Part shown: one piece after another, positions 7,457 to 15,766 of the stretch | Position numbering within the stretch: the first letter of the stretch is position 1 | How the letters are laid out: each line of letters begins with the position of its first letter | Assembly (NCBI GenBank): GCA_015059485.1 | Contig: SVAH01000008.1 | Span: forward strand, 1-58,626 | Length of the DNA stretch: 58,626 nucleotides | Direction of reading: 5' to 3' | Source: Bacillota bacterium | GTDB lineage: Bacteria > Bacillota_I > Bacilli_A > RF39 > UBA660 | Position numbers and translations under genes: made by a program | The notes under the pieces: model-generated | Told to the model about the DNA's origin: nothing | What the model saw: only the letters and a program-made list of their open reading frames with translations | Databases searched by the model: none

Positions 7457-8701
7457 ATGAAGAAAAATGTACATGAAATTGAAATTGTTATCGAAGGAAA
7501 AGAATGGGAAAATATCTTAGATAAAGTTTTTAAGAAAAAAGTAAAAGATGTAAAGATTGATGGATTTAGAAAAGGATGCGTACCTAAAGATGTTTATATA
7601 AAAAAACTTGGTATTGAAACTTTATTTATGGATGCTGTTGATGACGCAGTAGATCCTGCTTATAGAAAGGTAATTGAAGATAATAAATTAGTTCCAATTA
7701 TTGAGCCAAAATTAGATGTAAAAGAAATAGACAAAGATAAAGTTAAATTTGTATTTACTATTACAGAAAAACCAGAAATTAAATTAGGTGATTATACTAA
7801 ACTTGGTATAAAGAAAGATGCTGTAAAAGTAACTAAAAAAGAAATTGATGAGGAAATTGATAATTTAAGAACTAGATTTGCAGAAATAGTTGTAAAAAAA
7901 GATGGAGTTGTAAAAGCAAAAGATACAGCTGTAATTAATTTTAAAGGTTATGTTGATGGAAAAGAACTAGATGGTGGAACTGGTGAAAATTATCCGCTTG
8001 AAATTGGATCTCATACATTTATTCCAGGATTTGAAGAAGCAGTTGAAGGAATGAAAGTTGATGAAGAAAAAACTATAGATTTAAAATTTCCTGATGATTA
8101 TGTTAAAGAACTTGCAGGTAAAGAAGTTAAGTTTGATGTAAAAGTTGTTGAAATTAAAGAAAGAGTTCTTCCTGAAATTGATAAAGATTTATTTGAAGAT
8201 TTAGGATATAAAGATGTAAAAACAAAAGAAGAATTTGAAGAAAAAGTAAAATCTAATCTTGAAGAGTCAAAGAAAGCAAAAAATGATGAAGAATATGCTG
8301 AAAAATGCTTAGATAAAGCAGCCAATAATATGAAAGTTGATCTAAATGAAGAAATAATTGATGATGAAGTACATCATATGATGCATAATTTTGAACATCA
8401 ACTATCACATCAAGGTTTAAATTTAGAACAATATTATGAATTTACTAAAACAACTCATGATGATTTACATAAACAAATGGAACCAGAAGCTATTAAGAGA
8501 ATTAAATATAGATATTTACTTGAAGAAGTAATTGATAAAGAAAAAATTGAAGTATCTGATAAAGATGCAGAAAAAGAAGCAGAAACCATGGCTAAAAATT
8601 ATGGAATGAAAAAAGACGAATTCATTGAAAGTTATGGTGGATTAGATTTCATTAAATATGATATGAAAATGCGTAAAGCAATTGATATTGTTAAAGCTTA
8701 A
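7457..8701 (+). CDS. tig: Trigger factor (ribosome-associated chaperone/prolyl isomerase)
   Basis: A 414-residue trigger factor that binds the ribosome exit tunnel and shields nascent chains. Three domains are visible: the N-terminal ribosome-binding domain with the GFRKGCVP signature (36-43), the FKBP-type PPIase domain (about 145-230; AVINFKGYVDGKELDGG and IPGFEEAVEGMKVDEE), and a helical SurA-like C-terminal domain. I take ATG 7457 rather than an in-frame TTG at 7436 because AAGGAAAG precedes the ATG at good spacing and lies inside the longer frame. It is a single-gene transcript with its own promoter and terminator. Confidence 0.95.
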   Translation: MKKNVHEIEIVIEGKEWENILDKVFKKKVKDVKIDGFRKGCVPKDVYIKKLGIETLFMDAVDDAVDPAYRKVIEDNKLVPIIEPKLDVKEIDKDKVKFVFTITEKPEIKLGDYTKLGIKKDAVKVTKKEIDEEIDNLRTRFAEIVVKKDGVVKAKDTAVINFKGYVDGKELDGGTGENYPLEIGSHTFIPGFEEAVEGMKVDEEKTIDLKFPDDYVKELAGKEVKFDVKVVEIKERVLPEIDKDLFEDLGYKDVKTKEEFEEKVKSNLEESKKAKNDEEYAEKCLDKAANNMKVDLNEEIIDDEVHHMMHNFEHQLSHQGLNLEQYYEFTKTTHDDLHKQMEPEAIKRIKYRYLLEEVIDKEKIEVSDKDAEKEAETMAKNYGMKKDEFIESYGGLDFIKYDMKMRKAIDIVKA

Positions 8702-8705
8702 TAAT

Positions 8706-8733
8706 AAAACTAGAAGAAATTCTAGTTTTTTAA
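8706..8733 (+). terminator. Terminator of tig
   Basis: Perfect 10-bp stem (8706-8715 with 8720-8729), loop GAAA, then a T run. Confidence 0.85.
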
Positions 8734-8734
8734 G

Positions 8735-8763
8735 TTGAATTAACTATTTAATTAAGATATAAT
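8735..8763 (+). promoter_or_regulatory. Sigma-A promoter upstream of the 8790 gene
   Basis: TTGAAT (8735-8740), a 17-base spacer and TATAAT (8758-8763), 26 bases before the start codon. Confidence 0.7.
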
Positions 8764-8789
8764 TTATTTAATGATAGAGAGTTGATAAT

Positions 8790-9872
8790 ATGAAAAATAT
8801 TTCTAAAACATTAAATATAATAAGTGTATTAGTATTTATAGTAGCTTTTTTTACTAAAGGATATAGCATAAATAGATTGATTTTAATTATTTTGGGAATA
8901 GTTATATCAGTAATAGGTTTAATATCAGATAGAAAAAGAAAATTATCAATAATGTCTTTATATGTGATAACATTAATTATTGGATTATTCTTATTAGATA
9001 TAGGATGCGTTTATTTTATGAAATTTAAACCAATATTTGCAGTATCCATAAAATCTAGTGATCATTTTAAAACATATAATAGTATTTTATATAGGCAATT
9101 TGAATGTGATAATAAAATATATACAGACTTTTTATATAGAAAGAGTAATTATTGTAAAAGTAGTTTATTAGAAGAAAAAGATATTAATAGCTTATCAAGT
9201 GATATTATTAATAATTTTAAGAATTATAAAAATAAATTTTATATAATAGATGCTAAAGTAAGCTATAAAGAAGGAAATAATAAATTAGATTTAAAATCAT
9301 ATACTGTTAATAATGATGATAGTATTAATGGTACAGTAATATTTAATGATAATATTATATATAAATGCTATTTATTTGATAGTAGTAATATAGATAGTAT
9401 AAAAGTTTATGATAATGTGAAAGTCGTAGGTAGAATTTCTAGTATAAAAAAAGATGATGATGTATATACAATAACTATGAATGATGCATATTTGATTTCT
9501 GATAACAATTATGATGAATTTAGTATTAACGTTGTAGAGAATAGAAGTTGTGATAAAGATAAAACTGAATATGTTGAAACAAAAGAAAACAGATATTATA
9601 CAAGTTGTTTATCTAATGTTTATGTAGTATATAATAATGATGTTTATGATTTAAACTATGTATTAAAAGATGAAAAAATAAAATTAAAAGATTTATTGAA
9701 AGATTATGAAAATAAAGAAGTTAAAGAATTAGAAGATAAAGAATATGATTTATATGAATATGAAAAATATAATATATTAGTTTGTAATGATAATGTAATT
9801 ATAGGAAATAAAAAATTGTCATTAGAAAATAATTATTGTGATGTAAAGGAACCTGATGAAAATGATTTATAA
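8790..9872 (+). CDS. Hypothetical membrane protein with extracytoplasmic domain
   Basis: Not recognised. The 360 residues begin with three hydrophobic segments (about 7-25, 29-46 and 53-77), followed by a long polar region that would lie outside the cell if the topology holds. Within it, a strand-rich stretch around residues 205-235 (DNVKVVGRISSIKKDDDVYTI) resembles an OB-fold-like strand pattern, and paired cysteines recur (YCKS, SCDKD, SCLSN, VCNDN, YCDV). It has its own promoter. The 3' end overlaps a strong 14-bp hairpin that separates it from cdsA. Confidence 0.7.
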   Translation: MKNISKTLNIISVLVFIVAFFTKGYSINRLILIILGIVISVIGLISDRKRKLSIMSLYVITLIIGLFLLDIGCVYFMKFKPIFAVSIKSSDHFKTYNSILYRQFECDNKIYTDFLYRKSNYCKSSLLEEKDINSLSSDIINNFKNYKNKFYIIDAKVSYKEGNNKLDLKSYTVNNDDSINGTVIFNDNIIYKCYLFDSSNIDSIKVYDNVKVVGRISSIKKDDDVYTITMNDAYLISDNNYDEFSINVVENRSCDKDKTEYVETKENRYYTSCLSNVYVVYNNDVYDLNYVLKDEKIKLKDLLKDYENKEVKELEDKEYDLYEYEKYNILVCNDNVIIGNKKLSLENNYCDVKEPDENDL

Positions 9873-9892
9873 AATTGATTTATAAATCATTT
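9860..9892 (+). other. Strong intercistronic hairpin between the 8790 gene and cdsA
   Basis: A perfect 14-bp inverted repeat (9860-9873 with 9879-9892) with a five-base loop spans the stop codon of the upstream gene. Only three T at the end of the stem serve as a U-tract, so it is a poor classical terminator; it may be a partial terminator or an RNA processing/stability element. Confidence 0.55.
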
Positions 9893-9921
9893 AGTAGTAT
9901 ACTTGTGTAGGTAGGTGTAAG

Positions 9922-10716
9922 ATGAAAAAGAGAATAATAAGTGCAATAGTAGCATTAATAATTGTAGTACCATTAGTAATATATGGTCATGAACCATTTA
10001 TTTTAGGAGTAGGATTAATAGGAATTTTAGGATTAAAGGAAATAATAGATTTAAAAAAACATCATAAAAGAATACCAGGCTTTATGGCTTTCATGGCATA
10101 CATATGTGTATTTATGTTAACAATAGCAGAGTATGATGGGTATTCTATTGCTTTTGGCTTAACATATAGAGGACTTGCAATAACTATGCTTAGTATGTTT
10201 ATTCCAACATTAATATATAAAAAAGATGCTTATACATCTAAAGATGCAATTTATTTATGCGGTGGAATAGTATTTTTAGGGATAGCATTTAATGGAATCA
10301 TATTAACAAGAATGTTTGATTTATGGCATTTTGTTTATATAGCATTAATACCTATATTTACAGATATCTTTGCAATGCTTATGGGAATGGCTTTTGGTAA
10401 ACACAAGCTTATTCCTCATGTTTCGCCAAACAAGACAATTGAAGGATCTGTACTTGGAACAACTATTGCAACAATAGTAGCAACTTTATTTTATTATTTC
10501 TTTATATCTAAAACTTTAATTATTAAAGTTATTGTTGCTACAATTTGTTTGTCAGTATTAGGACAATTTGGAGATTTATTGTTTAGTAAAATAAAAAGAG
10601 AAAATAATATTAAAGATTTTTCACAAATTATGCCAGGTCATGGTGGTATACTAGATAGACTTGATAGTTTAATTTTTGTAACATTAGGATATTTAATATT
10701 ATTTTCATGGTTATAG
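9922..10716 (+). CDS. cdsA: Phosphatidate cytidylyltransferase (CDP-diglyceride synthase)
   Basis: A 264-residue polytopic membrane enzyme that makes CDP-diacylglycerol from phosphatidate and CTP, the entry point to phospholipid head-group synthesis. About seven hydrophobic segments are visible. The C-terminal half holds the CdsA signature: HVSPNKTIEGSVLG at about 166-180, and GQFGDLLFSKIKR ... MPGHGGILDRLDSL at about 213-250, with the acidic residues that bind metal and CTP. AGGTG lies before the ATG. It is followed 12 bases later by rseP, the usual pairing in Bacillota, although uppS and dxr, often between or beside them, are absent here. Confidence 0.95.
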   Translation: MKKRIISAIVALIIVVPLVIYGHEPFILGVGLIGILGLKEIIDLKKHHKRIPGFMAFMAYICVFMLTIAEYDGYSIAFGLTYRGLAITMLSMFIPTLIYKKDAYTSKDAIYLCGGIVFLGIAFNGIILTRMFDLWHFVYIALIPIFTDIFAMLMGMAFGKHKLIPHVSPNKTIEGSVLGTTIATIVATLFYYFFISKTLIIKVIVATICLSVLGQFGDLLFSKIKRENNIKDFSQIMPGHGGILDRLDSLIFVTLGYLILFSWL

Positions 10717-10728
10717 GGAGGAAAAGAT

Positions 10729-11778
10729 ATGTGGATATTATCAATTCTTATATTAATAGTATTATTATCAATTATAATTATTGTTCATGAGTTTGGACAT
10801 TTTATGTGGGCTAAAAAATTCGGAGTTCATATATATGAATTTTCAATTGGTATGGGGCCAGTAGTTTTTAAACATAAAGGAAAAGATAATATTGATTATA
10901 ATTTAAGAGCTTTGCCAATAGGTGGCTTTGTTGCAATGGCCGGGGAAGTTTATGAAGATGATAATAAGATAAAAAAAGAAAAATTAATGTGTAATAAGCC
11001 ATGGTATCAACGTTTAATAATACTAGTAGCGGGTGTTACGAATAATTTTATATTAGCAATTGTTGTGTTATTTTTAGGCGCTTTAATATGGGGGTCTGCA
11101 GTTAGTACGCCTAAAATAGTTGAAGTTGTTAAAGATTCTGCAATGGATAAAGCAGGAGTAACAGAGGGTGATACTATTGTATCTATTAATGATAAAAAAG
11201 TATCTAGTTGGGATAAAGCACAATTATTACTTATATATAAGTCAAAAGATAATAAATATAAAATTGAGATAAAACATGAAAATGGTAAAAAAGAAACTTT
11301 ATATGTTAAACCAGAAATTATAAAAAATGAAAAAGGTGAAGAAAATAGAGTTTTTGGATTTAAAGTTGAATCAAAACAAAATAAAGGCTTTTTAAATGCA
11401 GTTAAATACGCTTTTACTAAGTTCATAATAGTTATAGAAACAATGGCTATGACAATTGGAGGGTTAATAACAGGCAAATTATCAATTAAAGCTTTATCTG
11501 GTCCAGTTGGAATGTATGAAGTTGTTAATCAAGGAATTGGATACGGCTTAAATTATATGTTATATTTACTTGCATTTTTATCAATAAATGTTGGATTCTT
11601 GAATATATTACCATTTCCAGCATTTGATGGAGGAAGAGTTTTATTCTTGATTATTGAAAAAATAAAAGGCTCTAAAGTTAATCAAGAGTTAGAAAATAAA
11701 TTCCATACTGTTGGTTTTATTCTTCTAATGATACTTATGATATATATAACTATACAAGACATAATTAGATTCTTTTAA
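10729..11778 (+). CDS. rseP: Site-2 zinc metalloprotease RseP/RasP
   Basis: A 349-residue intramembrane protease of the M50 family, which cuts anti-sigma factors and signal-peptide remnants in the membrane. The zinc site is HEFGH (His20, Glu21, His24) in the first membrane segment, and the third ligand is Asp300 in NILPFPAFDGG. A PDZ domain lies between (about 115-200), with GVTEGDTIVSINDKKV as its peptide-binding strand region. The common ALDGG is AFDGG here. A GGGAGG ribosome binding site is present. It follows cdsA in one transcript and precedes a small membrane-anchored protein. Confidence 0.95.
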   Translation: MWILSILILIVLLSIIIIVHEFGHFMWAKKFGVHIYEFSIGMGPVVFKHKGKDNIDYNLRALPIGGFVAMAGEVYEDDNKIKKEKLMCNKPWYQRLIILVAGVTNNFILAIVVLFLGALIWGSAVSTPKIVEVVKDSAMDKAGVTEGDTIVSINDKKVSSWDKAQLLLIYKSKDNKYKIEIKHENGKKETLYVKPEIIKNEKGEENRVFGFKVESKQNKGFLNAVKYAFTKFIIVIETMAMTIGGLITGKLSIKALSGPVGMYEVVNQGIGYGLNYMLYLLAFLSINVGFLNILPFPAFDGGRVLFLIIEKIKGSKVNQELENKFHTVGFILLMILMIYITIQDIIRFF

Positions 11779-11797
11779 AAAGTGAAAGAGGTAGACT

Positions 11798-12163
11798 ATG
11801 TTAGATGTAAAAAAAATACTGCTAATTCTCGCTATTCCGTTAATATTTTTATGTATATTTATTCATAAATCTATCGTTAATAAGGGTGATAATTTATTGA
11901 AAAAGTATAATATAGTGGTAAATAGTGAGTATGATAATCATGTTGTAAAAACTCATAAAGAATTGATAAAGGGAAAAAAAGAAAAAGTTATAACAGTATA
12001 TTATTATAATAATGAGTATGACTTCAATGGATATTATAGGCTATTTGCTGAGAGCTATTTAAAAGATGAAAGAATTCAAGTGTTACATGAAGTATCTTTC
12101 TATAACAAGTTAGAAGATTTAGAAAATGGAATTGATAAATTGGAGCAAAAATATAATAAATAG
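11798..12163 (+). CDS. Small membrane-anchored hypothetical protein
   Basis: Not recognised. 121 residues with one hydrophobic N-terminal segment (about 6-27), then a polar, lysine/tyrosine-rich domain of mixed strands and a C-terminal helix. There is no lipobox at the right spacing, so it is probably an uncleaved anchor with an outside domain. An AGAGGT ribosome binding site and a 19-base gap from rseP suggest it is the last gene of the cdsA-rseP transcript, and a terminator follows immediately. Confidence 0.65.
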   Translation: MLDVKKILLILAIPLIFLCIFIHKSIVNKGDNLLKKYNIVVNSEYDNHVVKTHKELIKGKKEKVITVYYYNNEYDFNGYYRLFAESYLKDERIQVLHEVSFYNKLEDLENGIDKLEQKYNK

Positions 12164-12187
12164 AAAGACTGATAGTCTTTTTTTCGA
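12164..12187 (+). terminator. Terminator of the cdsA-rseP transcript
   Basis: A 7-bp stem (12164-12170 with 12174-12180), loop GAT, followed by seven T. Confidence 0.75.
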
Positions 12188-12205
12188 TATGTGGAGTGAT
12201 GTAAA

Positions 12206-13282
12206 TTGGAAAATATATTAACATATTTAGAAAGAAATGGAAATAAATCATTTAAGCAACTTGAATTTACAGAAATAGATAATGTCATATTTTCGTCTAT
12301 TTCGTATTCTGAATTTGGTGGAATAATTAGTGAAAACAGAAATTTTATGCGTTTATATGATGCACTTGAAATTTTTTTAAGAAAGTATACTATAAAAGAT
12401 GCAGCGAAGCTAGGTATTGCGCAAACAGATAGTTATAAAATAATTAGAGAAATAGTGGGATTAAAAAGGTATAGAGATGTATTGGTATACAATTATAAAT
12501 ATATAGGTGATAAAGAAAAACAGTTTTGTGCAATGACATTTAAATTGCGAAATACATTTACATATGTCGCTTTTGAGGGGACTGATCATTTACTTAGTGG
12601 TTGGAAAGAAGATTTTGAAATGGTTTATAAATTTCCTGTTCCTGCTCAAGAATATGCAATTAGATATTTGAATGAAACAGTTAATATGTTTGATAAAAAT
12701 TTAATAATAGGAGGACATTCTAAAGGTGGTAATTTAGCTTTAGTTTCATCAATGTATTGTCATCCATTAATTAGATTCAAAATAAATAGAATTTATAGTA
12801 ATGATGGTCCAGGTTTGAGATTGAATGAAATAAATTCGCATGAATATAAAAGAATAGAAAAAAGATTAATACAAATTATTCCAAATTATTCATTAGTAGG
12901 TTTACTTCTTAGACATAATGATAATTTTACTGTAATTAGATCAACCAAAAAAGATATACTTGCTCATTCAGTTTTAACTTGGATAATTGATTATAACACA
13001 TTTAAAAGAACTAAGTTGAGCAATTTAAGCAAAAAATTAGATAAAAGTATTATAATATGGTTAGATAACCATGATGATGCGACAAGAAAAAAAATTGTAA
13101 CAGCTTTATTTAAAGCATTAGAAGATGCAGGTGTTTATAATTTATATGATATAAAAAAAATAAAGACTGGATTTAAAGTAATAAAAAATTTAACATCTAT
13201 AGATAAGGAAACTAGAAATTTAATGTTTGATTTTTTATCATTTAACATATCATATGTATTCGATAAAAAAAACAATGAATAG
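12206..13282 (+). CDS. Mbeg1-like (DUF2974) alpha/beta hydrolase
   Basis: The 358-residue protein has a lipase-type nucleophile elbow GGHSKGGNLAL (169-179, Ser172) preceded by VAFEGTD (121-127), which is typical of the DUF2974/Mbeg1 family of Bacillota. The substrate is unknown for the family. There is no signal peptide, so it is probably cytoplasmic. The start is TTG with GGAG nine bases upstream; no better in-frame ATG is close. The 3' end is followed by a hairpin that also opens the repeat shared with the second Rpn locus. Confidence 0.8.
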   Translation: MENILTYLERNGNKSFKQLEFTEIDNVIFSSISYSEFGGIISENRNFMRLYDALEIFLRKYTIKDAAKLGIAQTDSYKIIREIVGLKRYRDVLVYNYKYIGDKEKQFCAMTFKLRNTFTYVAFEGTDHLLSGWKEDFEMVYKFPVPAQEYAIRYLNETVNMFDKNLIIGGHSKGGNLALVSSMYCHPLIRFKINRIYSNDGPGLRLNEINSHEYKRIEKRLIQIIPNYSLVGLLLRHNDNFTVIRSTKKDILAHSVLTWIIDYNTFKRTKLSNLSKKLDKSIIIWLDNHDDATRKKIVTALFKALEDAGVYNLYDIKKIKTGFKVIKNLTSIDKETRNLMFDFLSFNISYVFDKKNNE

Positions 13283-13300
13283 TTCATTCCTTTTTATATT

Positions 13301-13328
13301 AAAATTGGATAAAAATCCAATTTTTTTT
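13301..13328 (+). terminator. Terminator at the left edge of Rpn repeat copy 1
   Basis: Perfect 9-bp stem (13301-13309 with 13316-13324), six-base loop, followed by T. The same hairpin with one loop change lies at 46833-46860 before the other Rpn gene, although the upstream genes are unrelated. Confidence 0.8.
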
Positions 13329-14171
13329 AATTTTTTTAATAAATTTCACTGAAAAAAAAGGAAATTGAAAACTTTTTTGTAATATTACTAGTAGAAGGAC
13401 TAAAAAAGTCTAAAAAAAATATTATAGAAAAGAGATGAAAAAAATGATAACACAAAAATTAGTAAATGAAGAAGTATTAAAAGATTTAGAAGAGAATATA
13501 GTAGATTTAAAATTGGATTCAGCATTCAAAAAAGTGTTTTCAGATGAAAGTAATAAATATTATTTAGCATACTTAATTAATTATTGCACAGGAATGGATA
13601 TTGAATATGTAGAGAGTCATTTGAAGTATAAAAATAATTTTATATCAGGAAGAAATCTAGATAAAAAAATAGGAGAAACAGATATACTAGTAGAAGTAGA
13701 AGAAAAAGTAATAAATATAGAAATGAATAAAACAATTGGGGAGACATTAATAAGAAAGAATAAAGATTATGTATCATATTTAAGAAGTGAAAATGTAGAA
13801 AAAATAAAAGAAGGTATGTCAAAAAGGAAGTTTATAATTCAAATAAATATATCGGCTAGTCCAAGAATTAAAGGAAAAGAAAATGAAAGATTAGTGTATG
13901 AAATAGAATTAAGAGAGAAGAATTTAAATATATCGGATGTTTACAATAACGAAATTATTTATGATATAAATCTTGAATATCTAAAGAATAATTTGTATAA
14001 TAAGAAAAAAATAACAGAGAAAGAAAAGAACTTATTGTTATTTATAGAAAGAAATAAAAAAGAATTAGACAAGTTATTTGGAGGGGATGCAAGGATGAGA
14101 AATATTATAAAAAATATAAAGTCAATAGGATATTTAGGAGATAAGACATTTGCATTTGAATATGATAGAGA
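13301..14171 (+). repeat. Long direct repeat, copy 1 (Rpn locus)
   Basis: This ~870-base stretch recurs at 46833-47702. Reading both copies side by side, I find no difference over the first 737 coding bases, one A-run length change just upstream, and a few changes near 13325-13355. The copies diverge from 14172/47703 onward. Confidence 0.9.
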
Positions 14172-14385
14172 AGCGTTTAGGGAACAAGTGGAGAAAGAAG
14201 CAAGAGAAGAGGCAGTAGAAGAGGCTAAAAAAAAGGCAACAGAAGAAGGATTAAAACGAGGTATTGAACAAGAAAAAATAGAAATAGCAAAGAACTTATT
14301 AAGAAATGGTATGAGTATGGAAAATGTTTCAAAAAATACTGGACTTTCAGTAGATAAAACAAAAAAGCTAAAAGAGAGAATATAA
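13435..14385 (+). CDS. Rpn family PD-(D/E)XK nuclease (recombination-promoting nuclease/putative transposase), copy 1
   Basis: A 316-residue member of the Rpn/PDDEXK_2 family. The N-terminal LKLDSAFKKVFSD (25-37) is the family opening. The nuclease core has GETDILVEVEEKVINIEMNK (80-99) with Asp83 and Glu96 as catalytic acids. A charged helical linker (245-285) leads to a helix-turn-helix-like end (GMSMENVSKNTGLSVDKTKKL). Rpn proteins nick or cut DNA and have been linked to recombination and phage defence. A second gene at 46966 is identical to residue 245. The start could be ATG 13435 or, better spaced from its ribosome binding site, ATG 13444. An internal start at 14095 is described separately. 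Confidence 0.88.
   Translation: MKKMITQKLVNEEVLKDLEENIVDLKLDSAFKKVFSDESNKYYLAYLINYCTGMDIEYVESHLKYKNNFISGRNLDKKIGETDILVEVEEKVINIEMNKTIGETLIRKNKDYVSYLRSENVEKIKEGMSKRKFIIQINISASPRIKGKENERLVYEIELREKNLNISDVYNNEIIYDINLEYLKNNLYNKKKITEKEKNLLLFIERNKKELDKLFGGDARMRNIIKNIKSIGYLGDKTFAFEYDREAFREQVEKEAREEAVEEAKKKATEEGLKRGIEQEKIEIAKNLLRNGMSMENVSKNTGLSVDKTKKLKERI
14095..14385 (+). CDS. Possible intragenic small Rpn protein (RpnS-like), copy 1
   Basis: In frame with the Rpn gene, codon 221 is an ATG preceded by GGAGGGG at 14080-14086 and AAGG directly before it, a stronger ribosome binding site than that of the full-length gene. It would give a 96-residue protein made of the linker and the C-terminal helix-turn-helix-like end, without the nuclease. 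In E. coli an equivalent internal product of rpnA neutralises the full-length toxin. That this one is made is inference from the site. Confidence 0.5.
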   Translation: MRNIIKNIKSIGYLGDKTFAFEYDREAFREQVEKEAREEAVEEAKKKATEEGLKRGIEQEKIEIAKNLLRNGMSMENVSKNTGLSVDKTKKLKERI

Positions 14386-14450
14386 AGAAAGTTTATATAT
14401 AGATATATCATATGTTTGAATAAAAAAATAAAGACATTTTGATAGAAATT

Positions 14451-14459
14451 TGTTACAAT
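14451..14459 (+). promoter_or_regulatory. Possible extended -10 promoter of dnaB-dnaI
   Basis: TGT-TACAAT forms an extended -10 23 bases before the start at 14482. The -35 region at 14431-14436 (AAGACA) matches the consensus poorly. Confidence 0.35.
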
Positions 14460-14481
14460 TAATTTAGTAAAGGTGATTAAT

Positions 14482-15762
14482 ATGAAAGACATAATATTAC
14501 TTCCAGCAGATAAATACCAAGTAGTAAATAAGACTATTATTACCAGTGAAGATCATAAAACTTTAATAAGTTTATACGAACCTATTATTGGTTCTAATGC
14601 GGTTAGTTTATATTTTACTTTGTGGCGAGATTTAGAAAAATATAAAAATATAAGTTTAGATTATAATCATCATCATTTAATGACTATTTTAAAAAGTGAT
14701 TTAAAAAGTATAAAAGAAGCAAGAGAAGCATTAGAGTCTATGGGACTTATAAAAACATATTATAAAGAAAATATAACTAATGAATATATATATGAATTAT
14801 ACTCGCCATTATCTGCTAAAGAATTTTTTAATCACCCAATTTTTAATGTAGTTTTATATAATAATATCGGTAAATTTGAGTATGATATTTTAAAAAAAGA
14901 GTATAGTATTGAAAATATAGATACTAGTGGTTTTATAGATATTTCAAAATCATTAGATACAACATTTAAAGCAGTTAGTGTATCAAATAGCTTTGATACT
15001 TTAGAAAAGACAACGTTGGAGTTGAAATTAAGTCATGGATTAGATTTTGAAATGATTGTTTCCTCTCTTCCTAAAAATATAGTTAATGAAAGGACATTTA
15101 ATAAAAGAGTTAGAGAACTTTTAAATAATTTATCATTTATATATGATTTAGATTCTCTTAAAGTAACTGAATTACTTAGAACGGTTATAAACGAAAAAGG
15201 TTATATAAACAAAGAAGATTTGAGAATTGCAGCAAGAAAGTATTATCAATATTCGCATACTGGTAAATTACCAACGCTGATATATAGAACGCAACCAGAG
15301 TATTTGAAAACACCTGCTGGTGATAATTCTAAGCGTGGTAAAATAATTGGAGTATTTGAAAATACATCACCATTTAATTTTTTAAAAAATAAGAATAAGG
15401 GTGTACCTCCAACATCAAGAGAATTAAAATTATTAGAAAGACTTCTTATTGATATTGATTTAAAGCCAGCAGTAGTTAATGTTTTAATTGATTATGTGCT
15501 TAGGACTAATGACAATAAATTATCGGCACCATTAATTGAAACAATAGCAACACATTGGAAACGTGCAGGAATAGAAACAGCGGTAGAAGCAATGAATATA
15601 GCTGAAAAGCAAAATAAAAAATATACTAAAAAGATACAAGATATCAATCCAAAAGTAAAAGTTATTGAAAAGCCAATTTGGTTTAATGAAAAAATAGAAA
15701 AAGAAACAATTTCAAAAGAAGAATCAGATGAATTAGAAGAATTATTAAGTGAATTTAGGTGA
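14482..15762 (+). CDS. dnaB: Replication initiation and membrane attachment protein DnaB (Bacilli type)
   Basis: About 426 residues with the DnaB/DnaD family layout of Bacilli: an N-terminal winged-helix region (about 15-120; ISLYEPIIGSNAVSLYFTLW), a second DnaB2/DnaD-like helical domain (about 310-400; PTSRELKLLERLL ... AGIETAVEAMNIAEK), and a charged tail. In B. subtilis this protein works with DnaD and DnaI to load the replicative helicase. I use ATG 14482, six bases after AAAGGTG, not the in-frame GTG at 14473 inside that site. The dnaI reading frame begins within a few bases of its stop, which is the standard pairing. Confidence 0.88.
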   Translation: MKDIILLPADKYQVVNKTIITSEDHKTLISLYEPIIGSNAVSLYFTLWRDLEKYKNISLDYNHHHLMTILKSDLKSIKEAREALESMGLIKTYYKENITNEYIYELYSPLSAKEFFNHPIFNVVLYNNIGKFEYDILKKEYSIENIDTSGFIDISKSLDTTFKAVSVSNSFDTLEKTTLELKLSHGLDFEMIVSSLPKNIVNERTFNKRVRELLNNLSFIYDLDSLKVTELLRTVINEKGYINKEDLRIAARKYYQYSHTGKLPTLIYRTQPEYLKTPAGDNSKRGKIIGVFENTSPFNFLKNKNKGVPPTSRELKLLERLLIDIDLKPAVVNVLIDYVLRTNDNKLSAPLIETIATHWKRAGIETAVEAMNIAEKQNKKYTKKIQDINPKVKVIEKPIWFNEKIEKETISKEESDELEELLSEFR

Positions 15763-15766
15763 TTTA

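Noticed and set aside
8098..8325. Minus-strand frame within the trigger factor gene
   Set aside because: Serine-rich antisense shadow of a certain gene, with no start signal.
14087..14089. ATG directly after GGAGGGG as the internal Rpn start
   Set aside because: It is out of frame with the gene and too close to the ribosome binding site; the in-frame ATG at 14095 has proper spacing.
13435..14385. Rpn gene as a classical transposable element with terminal inverted repeats
   Set aside because: The family is often named a putative transposase, but I see no terminal inverted repeats or target-site duplications around either copy; the two copies share only a 5' boundary.
13959..14492. 177-codon open frame on the minus strand over the Rpn gene
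   Set aside because: It mirrors the Rpn coding sequence, is low-complexity (Phe, Leu, Ser rich) and has no ribosome binding site. It is an antisense shadow.
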